Notes under the pieces: model-generated
What the model was told of the DNA's origin: nothing
The model's input: only the letters and a program-made list of their open reading frames with translations
Database searches by the model: none
Source: Cystobacter ferrugineus
Lineage (GTDB): Bacteria; Myxococcota; Myxococcia; Myxococcales; Myxococcaceae
Length of the DNA: 64,000 nt
Assembly: GCF_001887355.1 (NCBI RefSeq)
Contig: NZ_MPIN01000003.1
Coordinates: 825,956 to 889,955, forward strand
Direction of reading: 5' to 3'
In this document: positions 1 through 9,393 of the stretch, piece after piece
How positions within the stretch are numbered: position 1 is the first letter of the stretch
Layout: each line of letters begins with the position of its first letter
Position numbers and translations under genes: made by a program

Positions 1-30
1 CCTTCGCTGTCTCTCTTCCCGGAGCGTCCC

Positions 31-1239
31 ATGAGTCTGCTCGATGGCTTCGACTTCCTCGATCCGAAGTTCAGGCAACACCCCTACCCCTACTTCGCCG
101 AGATGCGCGAGCAGGCTCCGCTGTTCTGGAGCGAGCGCCTCCAGTCCTGGCTCCTCAGCCGCCATGAGGACGTGGCGTTCGCCCTGAAGAACGCCGCCCT
201 GTTCTCCTCCGCCAACGTCCAGATCGCGGGCCGCAAGCGGGGCTTCTTCCAGGTCGAGTCGGTGGCCGAGCTGCTCACCTCGGACCCTCCCGTCCATACG
301 CGGATGCGCGGCCTGGTCAGCCGGGCCTTCACCCCCAAGCAGATCTCCGCGATGGAGCCGCGCGTGCGCGAGCTGTCCCGGGCGCTCATCGCGGAGATGA
401 CGGCCAGCCCCGAGTTCGACTTCATGGACGGGCTGGCCTCGCCCCTGCCCGTCACCATCATCGCGGAGATGCTCGGCATCGACACCATCCGCCGCCGCGA
501 CTTCAAGCGCTGGAGCGACACGATCATCGCCGGCCTGAGCGCGAGCCTGCGCACGGGCCAGGAGCCGGAGGAGGTCGGCCGCTGCCGCGAGGAGATGCTC
601 GCGTACATGACCCAGGTGGCCGAGGCGCGCCGCCACGAGCCCCGGGGTGACCTCATCTCCCTGCTCGTCCAGGAGACGGACGGCGTGCCCGCGCTGACCC
701 CCCAGGAGGTGAATGCCTTCACCGTGCTGCTGCTCATCGCCGGCAACGAGACCACCACCAACCTGCTGGGCAATGCCCTCACCACGCTCATCCGCCACCC
801 CGAGGAGTACGAGTGGCTGCGGCGCGATCCCTCCCTCGCCGCCTGCTCGGCCGTGTGCGAGGAGACCCTGCGCTTCGAGTCGCCGGTGATGGGGGTGTCG
901 CGCCGCACCACCCAGGAGGTGGAGGTGAGCGGCGGGAAGATCCCCGCGAACGTGACGGTGACGCTCCTGCTCGGCTCGGCCAACCATGACCCGCGCAGGT
1001 TCCCCGACCCGGAGCGCTTCGATCCGCGGCGCGACACCACCGGCCTGATGTCCTTCGGCCACGGCATCCACTTCTGCCTCGGCGCACCGCTCACCCGAGT
1101 GGAAGCCCCCGTGGCCCTGCGGGAGCTGATGGCGCAGGCCCCCCGCCTGGGCTTCGCGCCGCGCCAGCCCGAGCAGCTCGACTACGGGCCCTCCTTCGCC
1201 TTGCGGGGGCCCCGCTCGCTCTGGCTCCGCAAGAACTGA
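31..1239 (+). CDS. Cytochrome P450 monooxygenase
   Basis: A soluble bacterial class I-type P450 of 402 residues, a normal length. All hallmark motifs are visible: the oxygen-activating I-helix AGNETT at residues 237-242, the ExxR salt-bridge motif E278-T-L-R281, and the heme-ligand loop FGHGIHFCLG with the axial cysteine at C349. There is no N-terminal membrane anchor. The ATG is preceded by GGAG about six bases upstream. No ferredoxin, ferredoxin reductase or biosynthetic gene is adjacent, so the substrate cannot be inferred. The next gene on the same strand begins 185 bp downstream and looks unrelated. The P450 assignment is certain; the role (secondary metabolism, lipid or xenobiotic hydroxylation) is open. 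Confidence 0.95.
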   Translation: MSLLDGFDFLDPKFRQHPYPYFAEMREQAPLFWSERLQSWLLSRHEDVAFALKNAALFSSANVQIAGRKRGFFQVESVAELLTSDPPVHTRMRGLVSRAFTPKQISAMEPRVRELSRALIAEMTASPEFDFMDGLASPLPVTIIAEMLGIDTIRRRDFKRWSDTIIAGLSASLRTGQEPEEVGRCREEMLAYMTQVAEARRHEPRGDLISLLVQETDGVPALTPQEVNAFTVLLLIAGNETTTNLLGNALTTLIRHPEEYEWLRRDPSLAACSAVCEETLRFESPVMGVSRRTTQEVEVSGGKIPANVTVTLLLGSANHDPRRFPDPERFDPRRDTTGLMSFGHGIHFCLGAPLTRVEAPVALRELMAQAPRLGFAPRQPEQLDYGPSFALRGPRSLWLRKN

Positions 1240-1424
1240 CCCCGTGCCCCCGCCAGGCGGGCATCCGGAGGCCAGGTGACCCGGGTGGTAGCAGGTGAGA
1301 CGTCCCCAGAGGGCATGAAAGTGCCTTTCCGGGGGTTGTAAGTCTTCGTCCGCCGCCTGTACCGGCGACTCGATGCGTCACCTGTCTTCCGGACGCCTTC
1401 CCCTTCCGCTAGAAAGCGCCCCCC

Positions 1425-3023
1425 ATGTTCTCCATCACCAACGTCTCCAAGGCCTACGGGCCCAAGAAGCTCTTCGAGGACGTCAACGTCGCGTTCTCGC
1501 CCGGACGCCGCTACGGCCTCACCGGCCCCAACGGGGCGGGCAAGTCCACCTTCATGAAGATCCTCGCCGGAGACGAGGAAGCCGACATGGGGACCATCTC
1601 CCGGCCCAAGAAGCTGGGAATCCTCCGCCAGGATCAGTTCCGCTACGAGGACAACCGCGTCCTGGACGTCGTCATCATGGGCAACAAGCCCCTGTGGGAC
1701 GCGATGAAGGAGAAGGACACCATCCTCGCCAGGTCGGACATCACCGAGGAGGATGGCAACCGGCTGGGTGAGCTGGAGATGGTGATCGCCGAGGAAGACG
1801 GCTACAGCGCCGAGTCCGAGGCGGCCTCGCTGCTCGAGGGTCTGGGCATCCCCACCGAGAGCCACGAGGGGCCGATGAAGCAGCTCACGGGCGGCCTCAA
1901 GCTGCGCGTGCTGCTCGCCCAGGCGCTCTTCGGCAAGCCCGAGGGCCTGCTGCTCGACGAGCCCACGAACAACCTGGACATCGACTCCATCCGCTGGCTG
2001 GAGTCGTTCCTCACGGCGTTCGAGGGCGTGCTCATCACCATCAGCCACGACCGGCACTTCCTCAACTCCATCTGCACGCACATCGCGGACATCGATTACG
2101 AGACCATCATCCAGTACACGGGTGGTTACGACGACATGGTGCGGCAGAAGTCCCAGGTGCGCAGCCGCATCGAGTCCGAGGTGGGCGAGAAGAAGAAGAA
2201 GATCGCCCAGCTCCAGGACTTCGTGGCCCGCTTCCACGCCGGCACGCGCGCCTCCCAGGTGCAGAGCCGCATCAAGCAGATCGAGAAGCTGAAGACGGAT
2301 GATCTCAAGCGCTCGAACATCGCGCGGCCCTTCATCCGCTTCGAGCAGGCCGAGCCGAGCGGCAAGCAGACGCTCTCCGTGGAGGGGCTCGCCAAGTCCT
2401 TCGACGGCCAGCCCGTCATCAAGCCCTTCAGCCCGCTCATCGTGAAGGGCGAGAAGATCTGCGTCATCGGCCGCAACGGCGTGGGCAAGTCCACGCTGGT
2501 GAAGATGCTCGCCGGGCAGCTCGAGCCGGACGCGGGCAAGCTCGTCTGGGGCCACCAGGCGAGCGTGGGCTACCTGCCGCAGGATCACCACGGCACCATC
2601 CGCAAGGGCACCACCGCCTTCGGCTGGCTGCGCGACGTGAAGGTGAAGCTCACCAACGAGGAGATCTCCGGTGTCATGGGCCGCATGCTCTTCTCCGGTG
2701 AGGAGCGCATGAAGCCCACGGACACGCTGTCCGGAGGTGAGACGGTGCGCCTGCTCCTGTGCAAGCTCATGCTGGATCAGGACAACGTGCTCATCCTCGA
2801 CGAGCCCACCAACCACCTGGACCTGGAGTCCATCAGCGCACTGTCCGAGGGCCTGCAGAAGTTCGATGGCACGGTCATCGTCGTGACGCACGACCAGGAG
2901 CTGGTGTCCGAGGTGGCCACCCGCATCTGGAGCCTGGAAGGCGCGGGCAAGCCCATCGTCGACTTCAACGGCAACTGGGCGGAGTACACGGCGAAGCACC
3001 CCGTGCACACCGCGCGCCGCTAG
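1425..3023 (+). CDS. ABC-F family ATPase (EttA/Uup/YbiT-like)
   Basis: A duplicated ABC ATPase of 532 residues without membrane segments, the layout of ribosome-associated ABC-F proteins. The first cassette has Walker A GPNGAGKST (residues 34-42), a signature that reads LTGG instead of LSGG, and Walker B LLLDEPTNNLD. A lysine-rich linker (residues about 235-285) follows. The second cassette has GRNGVGKST, LSGGETVRLLL and LILDEPTNHLD. Both cassettes keep the ISHDR or VTHDQ switch histidine. The opening sequence MFSITNVSKAYG resembles the YbiT branch. Family members act in the ribosomal E site to modulate translation; an antibiotic-resistance role cannot be told from sequence alone. The stop codon directly abuts the stop of the convergent downstream gene. 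Confidence 0.93.
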   Translation: MFSITNVSKAYGPKKLFEDVNVAFSPGRRYGLTGPNGAGKSTFMKILAGDEEADMGTISRPKKLGILRQDQFRYEDNRVLDVVIMGNKPLWDAMKEKDTILARSDITEEDGNRLGELEMVIAEEDGYSAESEAASLLEGLGIPTESHEGPMKQLTGGLKLRVLLAQALFGKPEGLLLDEPTNNLDIDSIRWLESFLTAFEGVLITISHDRHFLNSICTHIADIDYETIIQYTGGYDDMVRQKSQVRSRIESEVGEKKKKIAQLQDFVARFHAGTRASQVQSRIKQIEKLKTDDLKRSNIARPFIRFEQAEPSGKQTLSVEGLAKSFDGQPVIKPFSPLIVKGEKICVIGRNGVGKSTLVKMLAGQLEPDAGKLVWGHQASVGYLPQDHHGTIRKGTTAFGWLRDVKVKLTNEEISGVMGRMLFSGEERMKPTDTLSGGETVRLLLCKLMLDQDNVLILDEPTNHLDLESISALSEGLQKFDGTVIVVTHDQELVSEVATRIWSLEGAGKPIVDFNGNWAEYTAKHPVHTARR

Positions 3024-3029
3024 CTAGCG
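3018..3029. other. 12-bp palindrome formed by two abutting convergent stop codons
   Basis: CGCTAGCTAGCG is a perfect palindrome. TAG at 3021-3023 ends the plus-strand ABC-F gene and the complementary TAG at 3024-3026 ends the minus-strand BrkB gene. The convergent genes therefore have zero bases between them, leaving no room for a conventional intergenic terminator. Confidence 0.85.
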
Positions 3030-4061
3030 TTCGTAACGGCGCATCAGGAACAGCCCCATGCCGAAGCCCATGGCCCAGGTGATCGCCGCCCTCAGCGGCG
3101 ACATGCGCGGAGGCACGGGCGGCGGGGGCGGCGGCTGCTGGCGGAGCATGGCGATCTCCTCCTGCTCCGCCCGGCGCAGCTCGCCCTTGGTGACATTGGG
3201 GCCCGGCTCGTCCAGGTGCTTGGCGCCGGGAGCCTTGCCCTCGGGCGACTTGTGCTCGATGAGCGCGTTGATCTCCGCGCCCAGGAGGATGACCTGGGCG
3301 GAGATCCACATCCACATGAGCAGCACGATGACGCCGCCGAGCGCGCCGTAGCTCACGTCATAGCTGCTGAAGTTGCGCACGTAGATGGAGAAGCCGAAGG
3401 ACGCGAGCAACCAGAGCACGACGCCCACCACCGAGCCGGGGGTGATGAACTTGAAGTCCTGCTCCACGTCCGGCAGCACGTAGTAGATGATCGCCCACAC
3501 CAGCATCATCATCAGGCCCGCGAAGGGCAGGCGCAGCCACATCACCACGGTGCCGAGCGGCTCGCCCAGCCAGTGCGCCACCGCGGGCGTGGCCACCATG
3601 GCCGCCGAGGCGAGGATGGAGAGCACCGCGCCGCACAACGTCACCAGGATGGCGATGCCGCGTATCTTCCAGAAGGGCCGGCTCTCCTTCACGTCGTAGA
3701 CGGTGTTGAGCGCGTCCATCATCGCCACCACGCCGCCCGAGGCGGCCCACACCGCGCCCAGACCGCCCACCGTCAGGAGCCCCACGCTGTTGCTCGCCGC
3801 CAGATCATTGATCCGCTGGCCGAGGATGTCCGTCACGGCCGCGGGCGCCACCTTGCCCAGTTCCTGGATGAGCACCTGGGCCTGGGCGGGATCGATGATG
3901 AGGCCCGCCAGGGCCACGAGGAACAGGAGGAAGGGGAAGATCGCCAGCAGGGCGGCGAACGTCACCGCGCCGGCCACGTTGCTGACGTTGTCGTTGATGT
4001 ACTCGTTCTTCAGTTCGGTGAAGAACTCCTTCCAGCTCATCCCCTTGCCAGGCCAGACCAT
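3024..4061 (-). CDS. YihY/BrkB-family inner-membrane protein
   Basis: A polytopic membrane protein of 345 residues from the start chosen here. The family signature is an N-terminal amphipathic stretch followed by NVAGAVTFAALLAIFPFLLF, then about six hydrophobic segments (residues about 25-290). The hydrophilic C-terminus has a proline run and ends in a further hydrophobic stretch. I chose the ATG at 4061 rather than one 36 bases upstream because GGGAGGA lies five bases before it. Family members were once called ribonuclease BN by mistake; their actual function (transport or envelope role) is unsettled. Nothing nearby clarifies the role. Confidence 0.85.
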   Translation of the reverse strand: MVWPGKGMSWKEFFTELKNEYINDNVSNVAGAVTFAALLAIFPFLLFLVALAGLIIDPAQAQVLIQELGKVAPAAVTDILGQRINDLAASNSVGLLTVGGLGAVWAASGGVVAMMDALNTVYDVKESRPFWKIRGIAILVTLCGAVLSILASAAMVATPAVAHWLGEPLGTVVMWLRLPFAGLMMMLVWAIIYYVLPDVEQDFKFITPGSVVGVVLWLLASFGFSIYVRNFSSYDVSYGALGGVIVLLMWMWISAQVILLGAEINALIEHKSPEGKAPGAKHLDEPGPNVTKGELRRAEQEEIAMLRQQPPPPPPVPPRMSPLRAAITWAMGFGMGLFLMRRYER

Positions 4062-4175
4062 CGCGTCCTCCCGAGAACTTCGCAGAAGGATGCGCACTGT
4101 GTTGGCCTACCTCACCTCACCCCCGGCGAGGACGGGGATGCCCGCCTGTCTACCCCAGGGACGCGCGAGGTGGCG

Positions 4176-4727
4176 TCAGCCCGTATAGGTGGGCAACAGC
4201 GGCGCATCCTTGAGACGCGGGGCGGCACTGTCCTTGGCGGACAGCAGGGGCGACGTCACCGGCCAGGGGATGCCCAGGTCCGGGTCGTTCCACGCGATGC
4301 CATGCTCGGAGCCGGGAGCGTAGAAGTCGGTGCACTTGTAATGGAAGTCCGCGCTCTCGGAGAGGACGCAGAAGCCATGGGCGAAGCCCGGGGGCACCCA
4401 CAACTGGCGCCGGTTGTCCGCGGACAGCTCCACGCCCACCCACCGGCCGAACGTCGGCGAGCCCCGGCGGATGTCCACCGCCACGTCGTAGACGGCGCCC
4501 ACGAGCACCTGCACCAGCTTGCCCTGGGCGTTGGGCTCCTGGAAATGCAGGCCGCGGAGGATGCCCTTGGCCGAGCGCGAGAAGTTGTCCTGCACGAAGG
4601 GGCCCGGGATGCCGGCCTCCGCGTAGCGCTTCGCATGGAACATCTCCATGAAGAAGCCGCGGTCGTCCCCGAAGCGCTTGGGCTCGAGCAGGATGACTTC
4701 GGGCAGTGCCGTGTCCAGGCGCTTCAT
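4176..4727 (-). CDS. rfbC: dTDP-4-dehydrorhamnose 3,5-epimerase
   Basis: A cupin-fold epimerase of 183 residues, typical for RmlC. It converts dTDP-4-keto-6-deoxyglucose to dTDP-4-keto-L-rhamnose. Family motifs are clear: FGDDRGFF, the RGLHFQ segment carrying the catalytic-region histidine, and [15 protein letters not shown]. It is the last gene of the four-gene rhamnose operon. Its ATG (4725-4727) overlaps the TGA of rfbA by four bases, indicating translational coupling. The longer upstream reading frame lies inside rfbA and was discarded. Confidence 0.97.
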   Translation of the reverse strand: MKRLDTALPEVILLEPKRFGDDRGFFMEMFHAKRYAEAGIPGPFVQDNFSRSAKGILRGLHFQEPNAQGKLVQVLVGAVYDVAVDIRRGSPTFGRWVGVELSADNRRQLWVPPGFAHGFCVLSESADFHYKCTDFYAPGSEHGIAWNDPDLGIPWPVTSPLLSAKDSAAPRLKDAPLLPTYTG

Positions 4728-5605
4728 GTGCGCGCTCCCTTGTTCTCGACGAGGGCCATCAGGTAGCGCCCGTAGTCGTTCTTGCGCATGGGGTGGGCGA
4801 GCTCGGCCACCTTGGCCGCGGTGATGTAGCCCATGCGGAAGGCGATCTCCTCGGGGCACGCCACCTTGAGGCCCTGCCGGTTCTCGATGATCTGGATGAA
4901 GTTGGAGGCTTCCATGAGCGACTCATGGGTGCCGGTGTCCAGCCACGCGTAGCCGCGCCCCATCAGCTCCACCTGGAGCTGCTGCTTGCGCAGATAGGCG
5001 ATGTTCACGTCGGTGATCTCCAGCTCGCCGCGCGGCGAGGGCTTGAGCTCCCGGGCGATGTCCACCACCTGGTTGTCGTAGAAGTACAGACCCGTCACCG
5101 CGTAGTTGGACTTGGGCTCGGCGGGCTTCTCCACGAGGTTCAACGCGCGGCCCCCCTCGTCCAGCTCCACCACGCCATAGCGCTCCGGATCCTTCACGAA
5201 GTAGCCGAAGACGGTGGCGCCCGAGGTGCGCGCCGCCGCGCGCTTCACCAGCTCGCTCAGACCATGGCCGTAGAAGATGTTGTCGCCCAGGATGAGGGAG
5301 ACGGGATCCTTGCCCACGAACTCACGGCCAATGATGAAGGCCTGGGCCAGTCCGTCCGGACTGGGCTGCACCGCGTACCGGAAGTTCACGCCCCACTGCT
5401 CGCCCGAGCCGAGCAGCTCCTCGAAGCGCGGCAGATCCGTGGGCGTGGAGATGATCAGGATGTCCCGGATGCCCGCCAGCATCAGCGTGGTGAGCGGGTA
5501 GTAGATCATCGGCTTGTCGTGGATGGGCAACAGCTGCTTGCTGACCACGCGCGTGAGTGGATACAGCCGCGTGCCGGAGCCCCCGGCGAGAACGATTCCC
5601 TTCAT
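4724..5605 (-). CDS. rfbA: Glucose-1-phosphate thymidylyltransferase
   Basis: RmlA, 293 residues. It makes dTDP-glucose from dTTP and glucose-1-phosphate, the entry step to dTDP-L-rhamnose. The nucleotide-binding loop [16 protein letters not shown] opens the protein, followed by [16 protein letters not shown] and the [10 protein letters not shown] metal-site segment. The start at MKGIV is supported by GGAGAGG about seven bases upstream and by the universal family N-terminus. An extended frame 51 bases longer has no support. It is the third gene of the operon and overlaps rfbC by four bases. Confidence 0.97.
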   Translation of the reverse strand: MKGIVLAGGSGTRLYPLTRVVSKQLLPIHDKPMIYYPLTTLMLAGIRDILIISTPTDLPRFEELLGSGEQWGVNFRYAVQPSPDGLAQAFIIGREFVGKDPVSLILGDNIFYGHGLSELVKRAAARTSGATVFGYFVKDPERYGVVELDEGGRALNLVEKPAEPKSNYAVTGLYFYDNQVVDIARELKPSPRGELEITDVNIAYLRKQQLQVELMGRGYAWLDTGTHESLMEASNFIQIIENRQGLKVACPEEIAFRMGYITAAKVAELAHPMRKNDYGRYLMALVENKGART

Positions 5606-5702
5606 GACTTGCCTCTCCAGCTCCGCCAGACGCGACGTGCTCCGGCCTTTCCGCACACCCTGGCGGATCCGACAGGGCTATACCGGTCCTGGGGCCGCCC
5701 GT

Positions 5703-6602
5703 TCAAGAACCCCGCCCGGCCTGCCAGGCGGCGTGGAAGCGCTTCAGGGACTCGGCGAGCGGCAGCGGCTGGGCGCTCAGCAGGGAGCGGACCTTGTCCA
5801 CCTTCAGGCCGCTGCGCAGCGGCCGGGGGCTCGCCAGCTTCATGTCCGCCAGGCGGGTGGGAACGATGAGCTGGGGATCGAAGCCGAACACCTCGCACAG
5901 GGCGCGGCCGAAGCTCACCCGGTCCACCACCTCCGCGCCACAGGTGTTCCAGATGCCGCCGAGCTTGCGCTCGCCCAGCTCGCTCACCATGGCGGCCACG
6001 CTGTCCGCGAGGCTCGCGGAGACGAACTGGTCCTCGAACAGGCGCACCTGCTGCCCCTTCTCCAGGGAACCGACGAGCCAGGCGCCGAAGTTGAGACGGC
6101 CCGCCGCGGGCCACCCGTACACCACGGCGGTGCGCGCGATGGCGCAGCCAGGCACGAAGGTGCGCGCGGCCTGCTCGGCCATGTGCTTGGTGAGGGCGTA
6201 GACGCCGCGCGGGTTGGGCAGCGCCTGCTCGTCATAGGGCCCGTGCTCGCCGTCGAAGACGTAGTCGGTGGACACGTGCACCAGGTGCGCGCCGAGCTTG
6301 CGCGCGCTCCGGGCCACCGCGGCCGTGGCGGTGACATTGGCGGCGAAGGCCTGCTCGGGATCGCGCTCGCACGCGTCCACCTCCGTCATGGAGGCCGGAT
6401 GGAGGATGACCTCGGGCGCCGCGACCTCGATGGCCGTGGCCACGTCCTGCTCGCGCGTGAGATCGCACTCCACGTAGGAATAGGCGCCCGTGGTGCGCCG
6501 GGGGCCGCGGCCCAGCCCCACCACCTGGTGCCCGGCCTTCTCCAGGAGCGCGCACACCCGGCTGCCGACCAGCCCGTTGGAACCCGTGACGAGGAATCGC
6601 AT
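5703..6602 (-). CDS. rfbD: dTDP-4-dehydrorhamnose reductase
   Basis: RmlD, 299 residues, an extended short-chain dehydrogenase that performs the final NAD(P)H reduction to dTDP-L-rhamnose. The Rossmann motif TGSNGLVGS is at the N-terminus (MRFLVTG start). The catalytic STDYVFDG segment and the YALTKHMAE tyrosine-lysine pair follow. It begins 17 bp downstream of rfbB, and rfbA starts 97 bp beyond its stop. The start was placed at MRFLVTG because it fits the family; the reading frame continues 30 codons upstream into rfbB without support. Confidence 0.95.
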   Translation of the reverse strand: MRFLVTGSNGLVGSRVCALLEKAGHQVVGLGRGPRRTTGAYSYVECDLTREQDVATAIEVAAPEVILHPASMTEVDACERDPEQAFAANVTATAAVARSARKLGAHLVHVSTDYVFDGEHGPYDEQALPNPRGVYALTKHMAEQAARTFVPGCAIARTAVVYGWPAAGRLNFGAWLVGSLEKGQQVRLFEDQFVSASLADSVAAMVSELGERKLGGIWNTCGAEVVDRVSFGRALCEVFGFDPQLIVPTRLADMKLASPRPLRSGLKVDKVRSLLSAQPLPLAESLKRFHAAWQAGRGS

Positions 6603-6619
6603 GGTGGTGTCTCCTGGTC

Positions 6620-7639
6620 TCAGCCGTTGAGGCGCGTGCGGTACTGGGTCTCGAAGTACTGGCGGTAGGCGCCGCTCATCACCCGCTCCCACCAGGCCGT
6701 GTTGTCCACGTACCAGCTCACCGTCTCCTTCAGGCCCTGCTCGAAGGTGTGCGCCGGCGTCCAGCCCAGCTCGGTGCGGATCTTCGTCGGATCGATGGCG
6801 TAGCGCCGGTCATGCCCCGGCCGGTCCTTCACGTACTTGATGAGGGACTCGGGCTTGCCGAGCAGGCCGAGGATGGCCTTGACGATGTCGATGTTCTTGC
6901 GCTCGGAGTTGCCCCCGATGTTGTAGACCTGACCGGCCCTGCCCTTCTCCAGCGCCGTCAGCAGCGCGGAGCAGTGGTCCTCCACGTGGAGCCAATCACG
7001 CACGTTGCCGCCGTCGCCGTAGACGGGCAGCGGCTTGTCGTGCAGGGCGTTGACCACCATGAGGGGAATCAGCTTCTCGGGGAACTGGTAGCGGCCGTAG
7101 TTGTTGGAGCAGCGCGTCACCACCACGTCCATGCCGAAGGTGTGATGCCAGGCGAGCGCGAGCAGATCCGAGCTCGTCTTGGACGCCGAGTAGGGGCTGG
7201 AGGGCTGCAAGGGCGAGGTCTCGGTGAAGTAGCCGGTGGGGCCGAGCGAGCCGTACACCTCGTCGGTGGAGACCATCAGGAAGCGCTTGATGCCGCGCAC
7301 GCGGCTGGCCTCGAGCAGCTGCTGGGTGCCCAGCACGTTGGCCTGGATGAAGGCCTCGGGGCCGAGGATGGAGCGGTCCACGTGGCTCTCGGCCGCCAGG
7401 TGCATGACGGCGTCGATCTGGTGCACGCCCATGAGGTGCTCGACGAACTCGCGGTTGGCCACGTCCCCGCGCACGAAGACGTGCTTCGGGTCTCCCTCCA
7501 GCTCCTTGAGCGTCTCCAGGTTGCCCGCGTAGGTGAGCTTGTCGAGGTTGATGATCGTCCAGTCCGGACGCACCTGGCGCAGGTACTTGACGAGGTTGGA
7601 GCCAATGAAACCACAACCACCGGTGACCAGGACGTTCAT
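6620..7639 (-). CDS. rfbB: dTDP-glucose 4,6-dehydratase
   Basis: RmlB, 339 residues, an NAD-dependent dehydratase converting dTDP-glucose to the 4-keto-6-deoxy sugar. Visible motifs are TGGCGFIGSNL (NAD binding), ESHVDRSI, STDEVYGSLG and the catalytic YSASKTSSD. It is the first gene of rfbBDAC. The ATG at MNVLVTGG fits the family, but no strong ribosome-binding site precedes it. A divergent glycosyltransferase starts 113 bp away on the other strand, so the two units share a promoter region. Confidence 0.97.
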   Translation of the reverse strand: MNVLVTGGCGFIGSNLVKYLRQVRPDWTIINLDKLTYAGNLETLKELEGDPKHVFVRGDVANREFVEHLMGVHQIDAVMHLAAESHVDRSILGPEAFIQANVLGTQQLLEASRVRGIKRFLMVSTDEVYGSLGPTGYFTETSPLQPSSPYSASKTSSDLLALAWHHTFGMDVVVTRCSNNYGRYQFPEKLIPLMVVNALHDKPLPVYGDGGNVRDWLHVEDHCSALLTALEKGRAGQVYNIGGNSERKNIDIVKAILGLLGKPESLIKYVKDRPGHDRRYAIDPTKIRTELGWTPAHTFEQGLKETVSWYVDNTAWWERVMSGAYRQYFETQYRTRLNG

Positions 7640-7675
7640 CGATGAACTCGGAGGGAGAGAATGGGGAGTCGCGCC

Positions 7676-7704
7676 TGAGTAGCCAAGGGGATCCGGGAGG
7701 TCAA
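7676..7704 (-). promoter_or_regulatory. Candidate sigma-70-type promoter for rfbBDAC
   Basis: On the minus strand a TTGACC -35-like box (7704-7699) is separated by 17 bp from TACTCA (7681-7676), about 37 bp upstream of the rfbB start. The -35 is good and the -10 is weak, so this is tentative. Confidence 0.3.
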
Positions 7705-7752
7705 GGCGACCTTGTGCGCTGTTCATGCCCCAGATACACGTCCGAGGTCATC

Positions 7753-9393
7753 GTGAAAATCCCGAAGAGCAGACGGACAGCCAGACCCTCCTCGTCCCGG
7801 GCAATCCACCAGTTCGTGCCCCGGCTCGCCTGGGGGGACGCGGTGGGCAATCAGGTGCGCTACCTGCGCGAGCTGCTGCGAGGCTGGGGCCACGCCTCGG
7901 AAATCTACGCGGAGCAGTGGGACGAGTCGTGCCAGGGGCTCGTGCGGCCCGCCCGGGATTATCCCCGCGAGGCGGACGACTCGAGCGCGCTGCTCATCCA
8001 CCACAGCTTCGAGTCGAGGCTGGTGCCGCTGCTCGCCCGGGCCCCCGGTCGCAAGGCGCTCATCTACCACAACATCACCCCGGCCCGGCTCTTCGAGGGC
8101 TTCGAGCACAAGGTGGCCCGGGCATGCGAGGCCGCGCGCGAGGAGCTGCTCGCCCTGCGGCCCCTGGTGGAGCGTGCCTGGGCCTATTCGCGCTTCAGCG
8201 CCGAGGAACTGGTGGCGGCGGGCTACCCGCACGTGTCCGAACTGCCCTTCGCCGTGGACTGGAGCGCCTTCGACGTGGCGCCGGATCCGGTGCTGCGCGC
8301 CGAGCTCGATGACGGGTGCGCCAATCTGCTTTTCGTGGGCCGCGCCGTGCCGAGCAAGCGCGTGGATGACGTGCTGCGCGTCTTCACCGCCTGGCAGCGG
8401 CTGTACCAGCCCCGCTCCCGCCTCGTCGTGGCCGGCTACCTCAACCGCGAGACGCCCTACGGCGCCTACCTGTACGGCCTCAAGGAGATGCTCGGCGCCG
8501 AGCGCGTGCAGTTCCTCGGGCGCGTGAGCGCGGCGCAGCTCTCGGCGTGCTACGCGACAGCCTCGGTGTACCTCTCCATGAGCCGGCATGAGGGCTTCGG
8601 CGTGCCGCTGCTGGAGGCGATGTACCGGGGCGTGCCCGTGGTGGCGTATGGCGCCGCGGCGGTACCCGAGACGATGGGCGGAGCGGGCGTGGCCACGCTG
8701 ACGAACGAGCCGCTGGAGGTGGCGCGGCTGCTCGCGGCGCTGGAGCGCAACCCCGCGCTCGAGCAGGAGATGGTCACCGCCCAGCGCGCCCGGGTGGCGC
8801 GACTGGATCAGGAGGCCGTGGCGGCGGCTGTTCGCGAGGCGCTCGAGCCCTTCCTCGTGGGCCCCTCGAGCACACCCACCCCTTCCGACGAGGAGTCCGC
8901 GCGAGTGACGCTCGTGTGCCCTGGCCTCGCCGCCTTCCCCGACGCGCCGGACTCCCGGCTCGCCCTCCGGCTCGCGGAGCGACTGTCTCCCTGCCGCCTG
9001 CTGACGTTGGATCCCTCCCCCCTGCCCACGCAGCGCGCGCCCCGGACGCAGCGGGTGGGTGGCCAGGAGGTGCTCGCCTTCTCGCCCGACGAGCCCCTGT
9101 CGAGGGAGCCCGCACGGCAACTCCCCGGCTCCTCCTCACTGGAGATGGCGCTGCGCACCTCGCACGCGCCCCTGCTCTTCCTTCCCTCGGACTCGCTGCT
9201 CGCCCGCGACACCCTGCCCCACGTCTCCAGCCGGGCCTGGGGCGTGCGCGACGTGAAGGCAGCGGCCCCCCCGCCCGGGGTGATGTCCCACCTGGGCTCG
9301 CGGCTGCTCTCCGTCGACTTCCACCAGCCGGAGCCCGCCGTGTCCGCGCTCATCCAGGCCCTGCGGCCCCTTGGAGCCTCCCGTGCGTCCTGA
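7753..9393 (+). CDS. GT4-family glycosyltransferase with extra C-terminal region
   Basis: A GT-B-fold retaining glycosyltransferase of 546 residues. The GT4 donor-site signature is SRHEGFGVPLLEAMYRG (the E-x7-E motif), and LLFVGRAVPSKRVDDVL marks the start of the C-terminal Rossmann half. Residues beyond about 380 form an extra region of roughly 165 residues with no recognisable family. The GTG at 7753 is chosen because GAGG lies just upstream; an upstream ATG at 7642 would begin inside the rfbB promoter region with unlikely composition. The gene is divergent from the rhamnose operon, suggesting a role in rhamnose-containing glycan assembly, which is inference. It overlaps the next gene by 11 bp. 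Confidence 0.85.
   Translation: MKIPKSRRTARPSSSRAIHQFVPRLAWGDAVGNQVRYLRELLRGWGHASEIYAEQWDESCQGLVRPARDYPREADDSSALLIHHSFESRLVPLLARAPGRKALIYHNITPARLFEGFEHKVARACEAAREELLALRPLVERAWAYSRFSAEELVAAGYPHVSELPFAVDWSAFDVAPDPVLRAELDDGCANLLFVGRAVPSKRVDDVLRVFTAWQRLYQPRSRLVVAGYLNRETPYGAYLYGLKEMLGAERVQFLGRVSAAQLSACYATASVYLSMSRHEGFGVPLLEAMYRGVPVVAYGAAAVPETMGGAGVATLTNEPLEVARLLAALERNPALEQEMVTAQRARVARLDQEAVAAAVREALEPFLVGPSSTPTPSDEESARVTLVCPGLAAFPDAPDSRLALRLAERLSPCRLLTLDPSPLPTQRAPRTQRVGGQEVLAFSPDEPLSREPARQLPGSSSLEMALRTSHAPLLFLPSDSLLARDTLPHVSSRAWGVRDVKAAAPPPGVMSHLGSRLLSVDFHQPEPAVSALIQALRPLGASRAS

Noticed and set aside
1182-3008. 608-residue open frame antisense to the ABC-F gene
   Set aside because: It is a shadow of the high-GC third-position bias: His/Leu/Ala/Asp-rich composition, no domain, and fully overlapped by a gene with intact Walker motifs.
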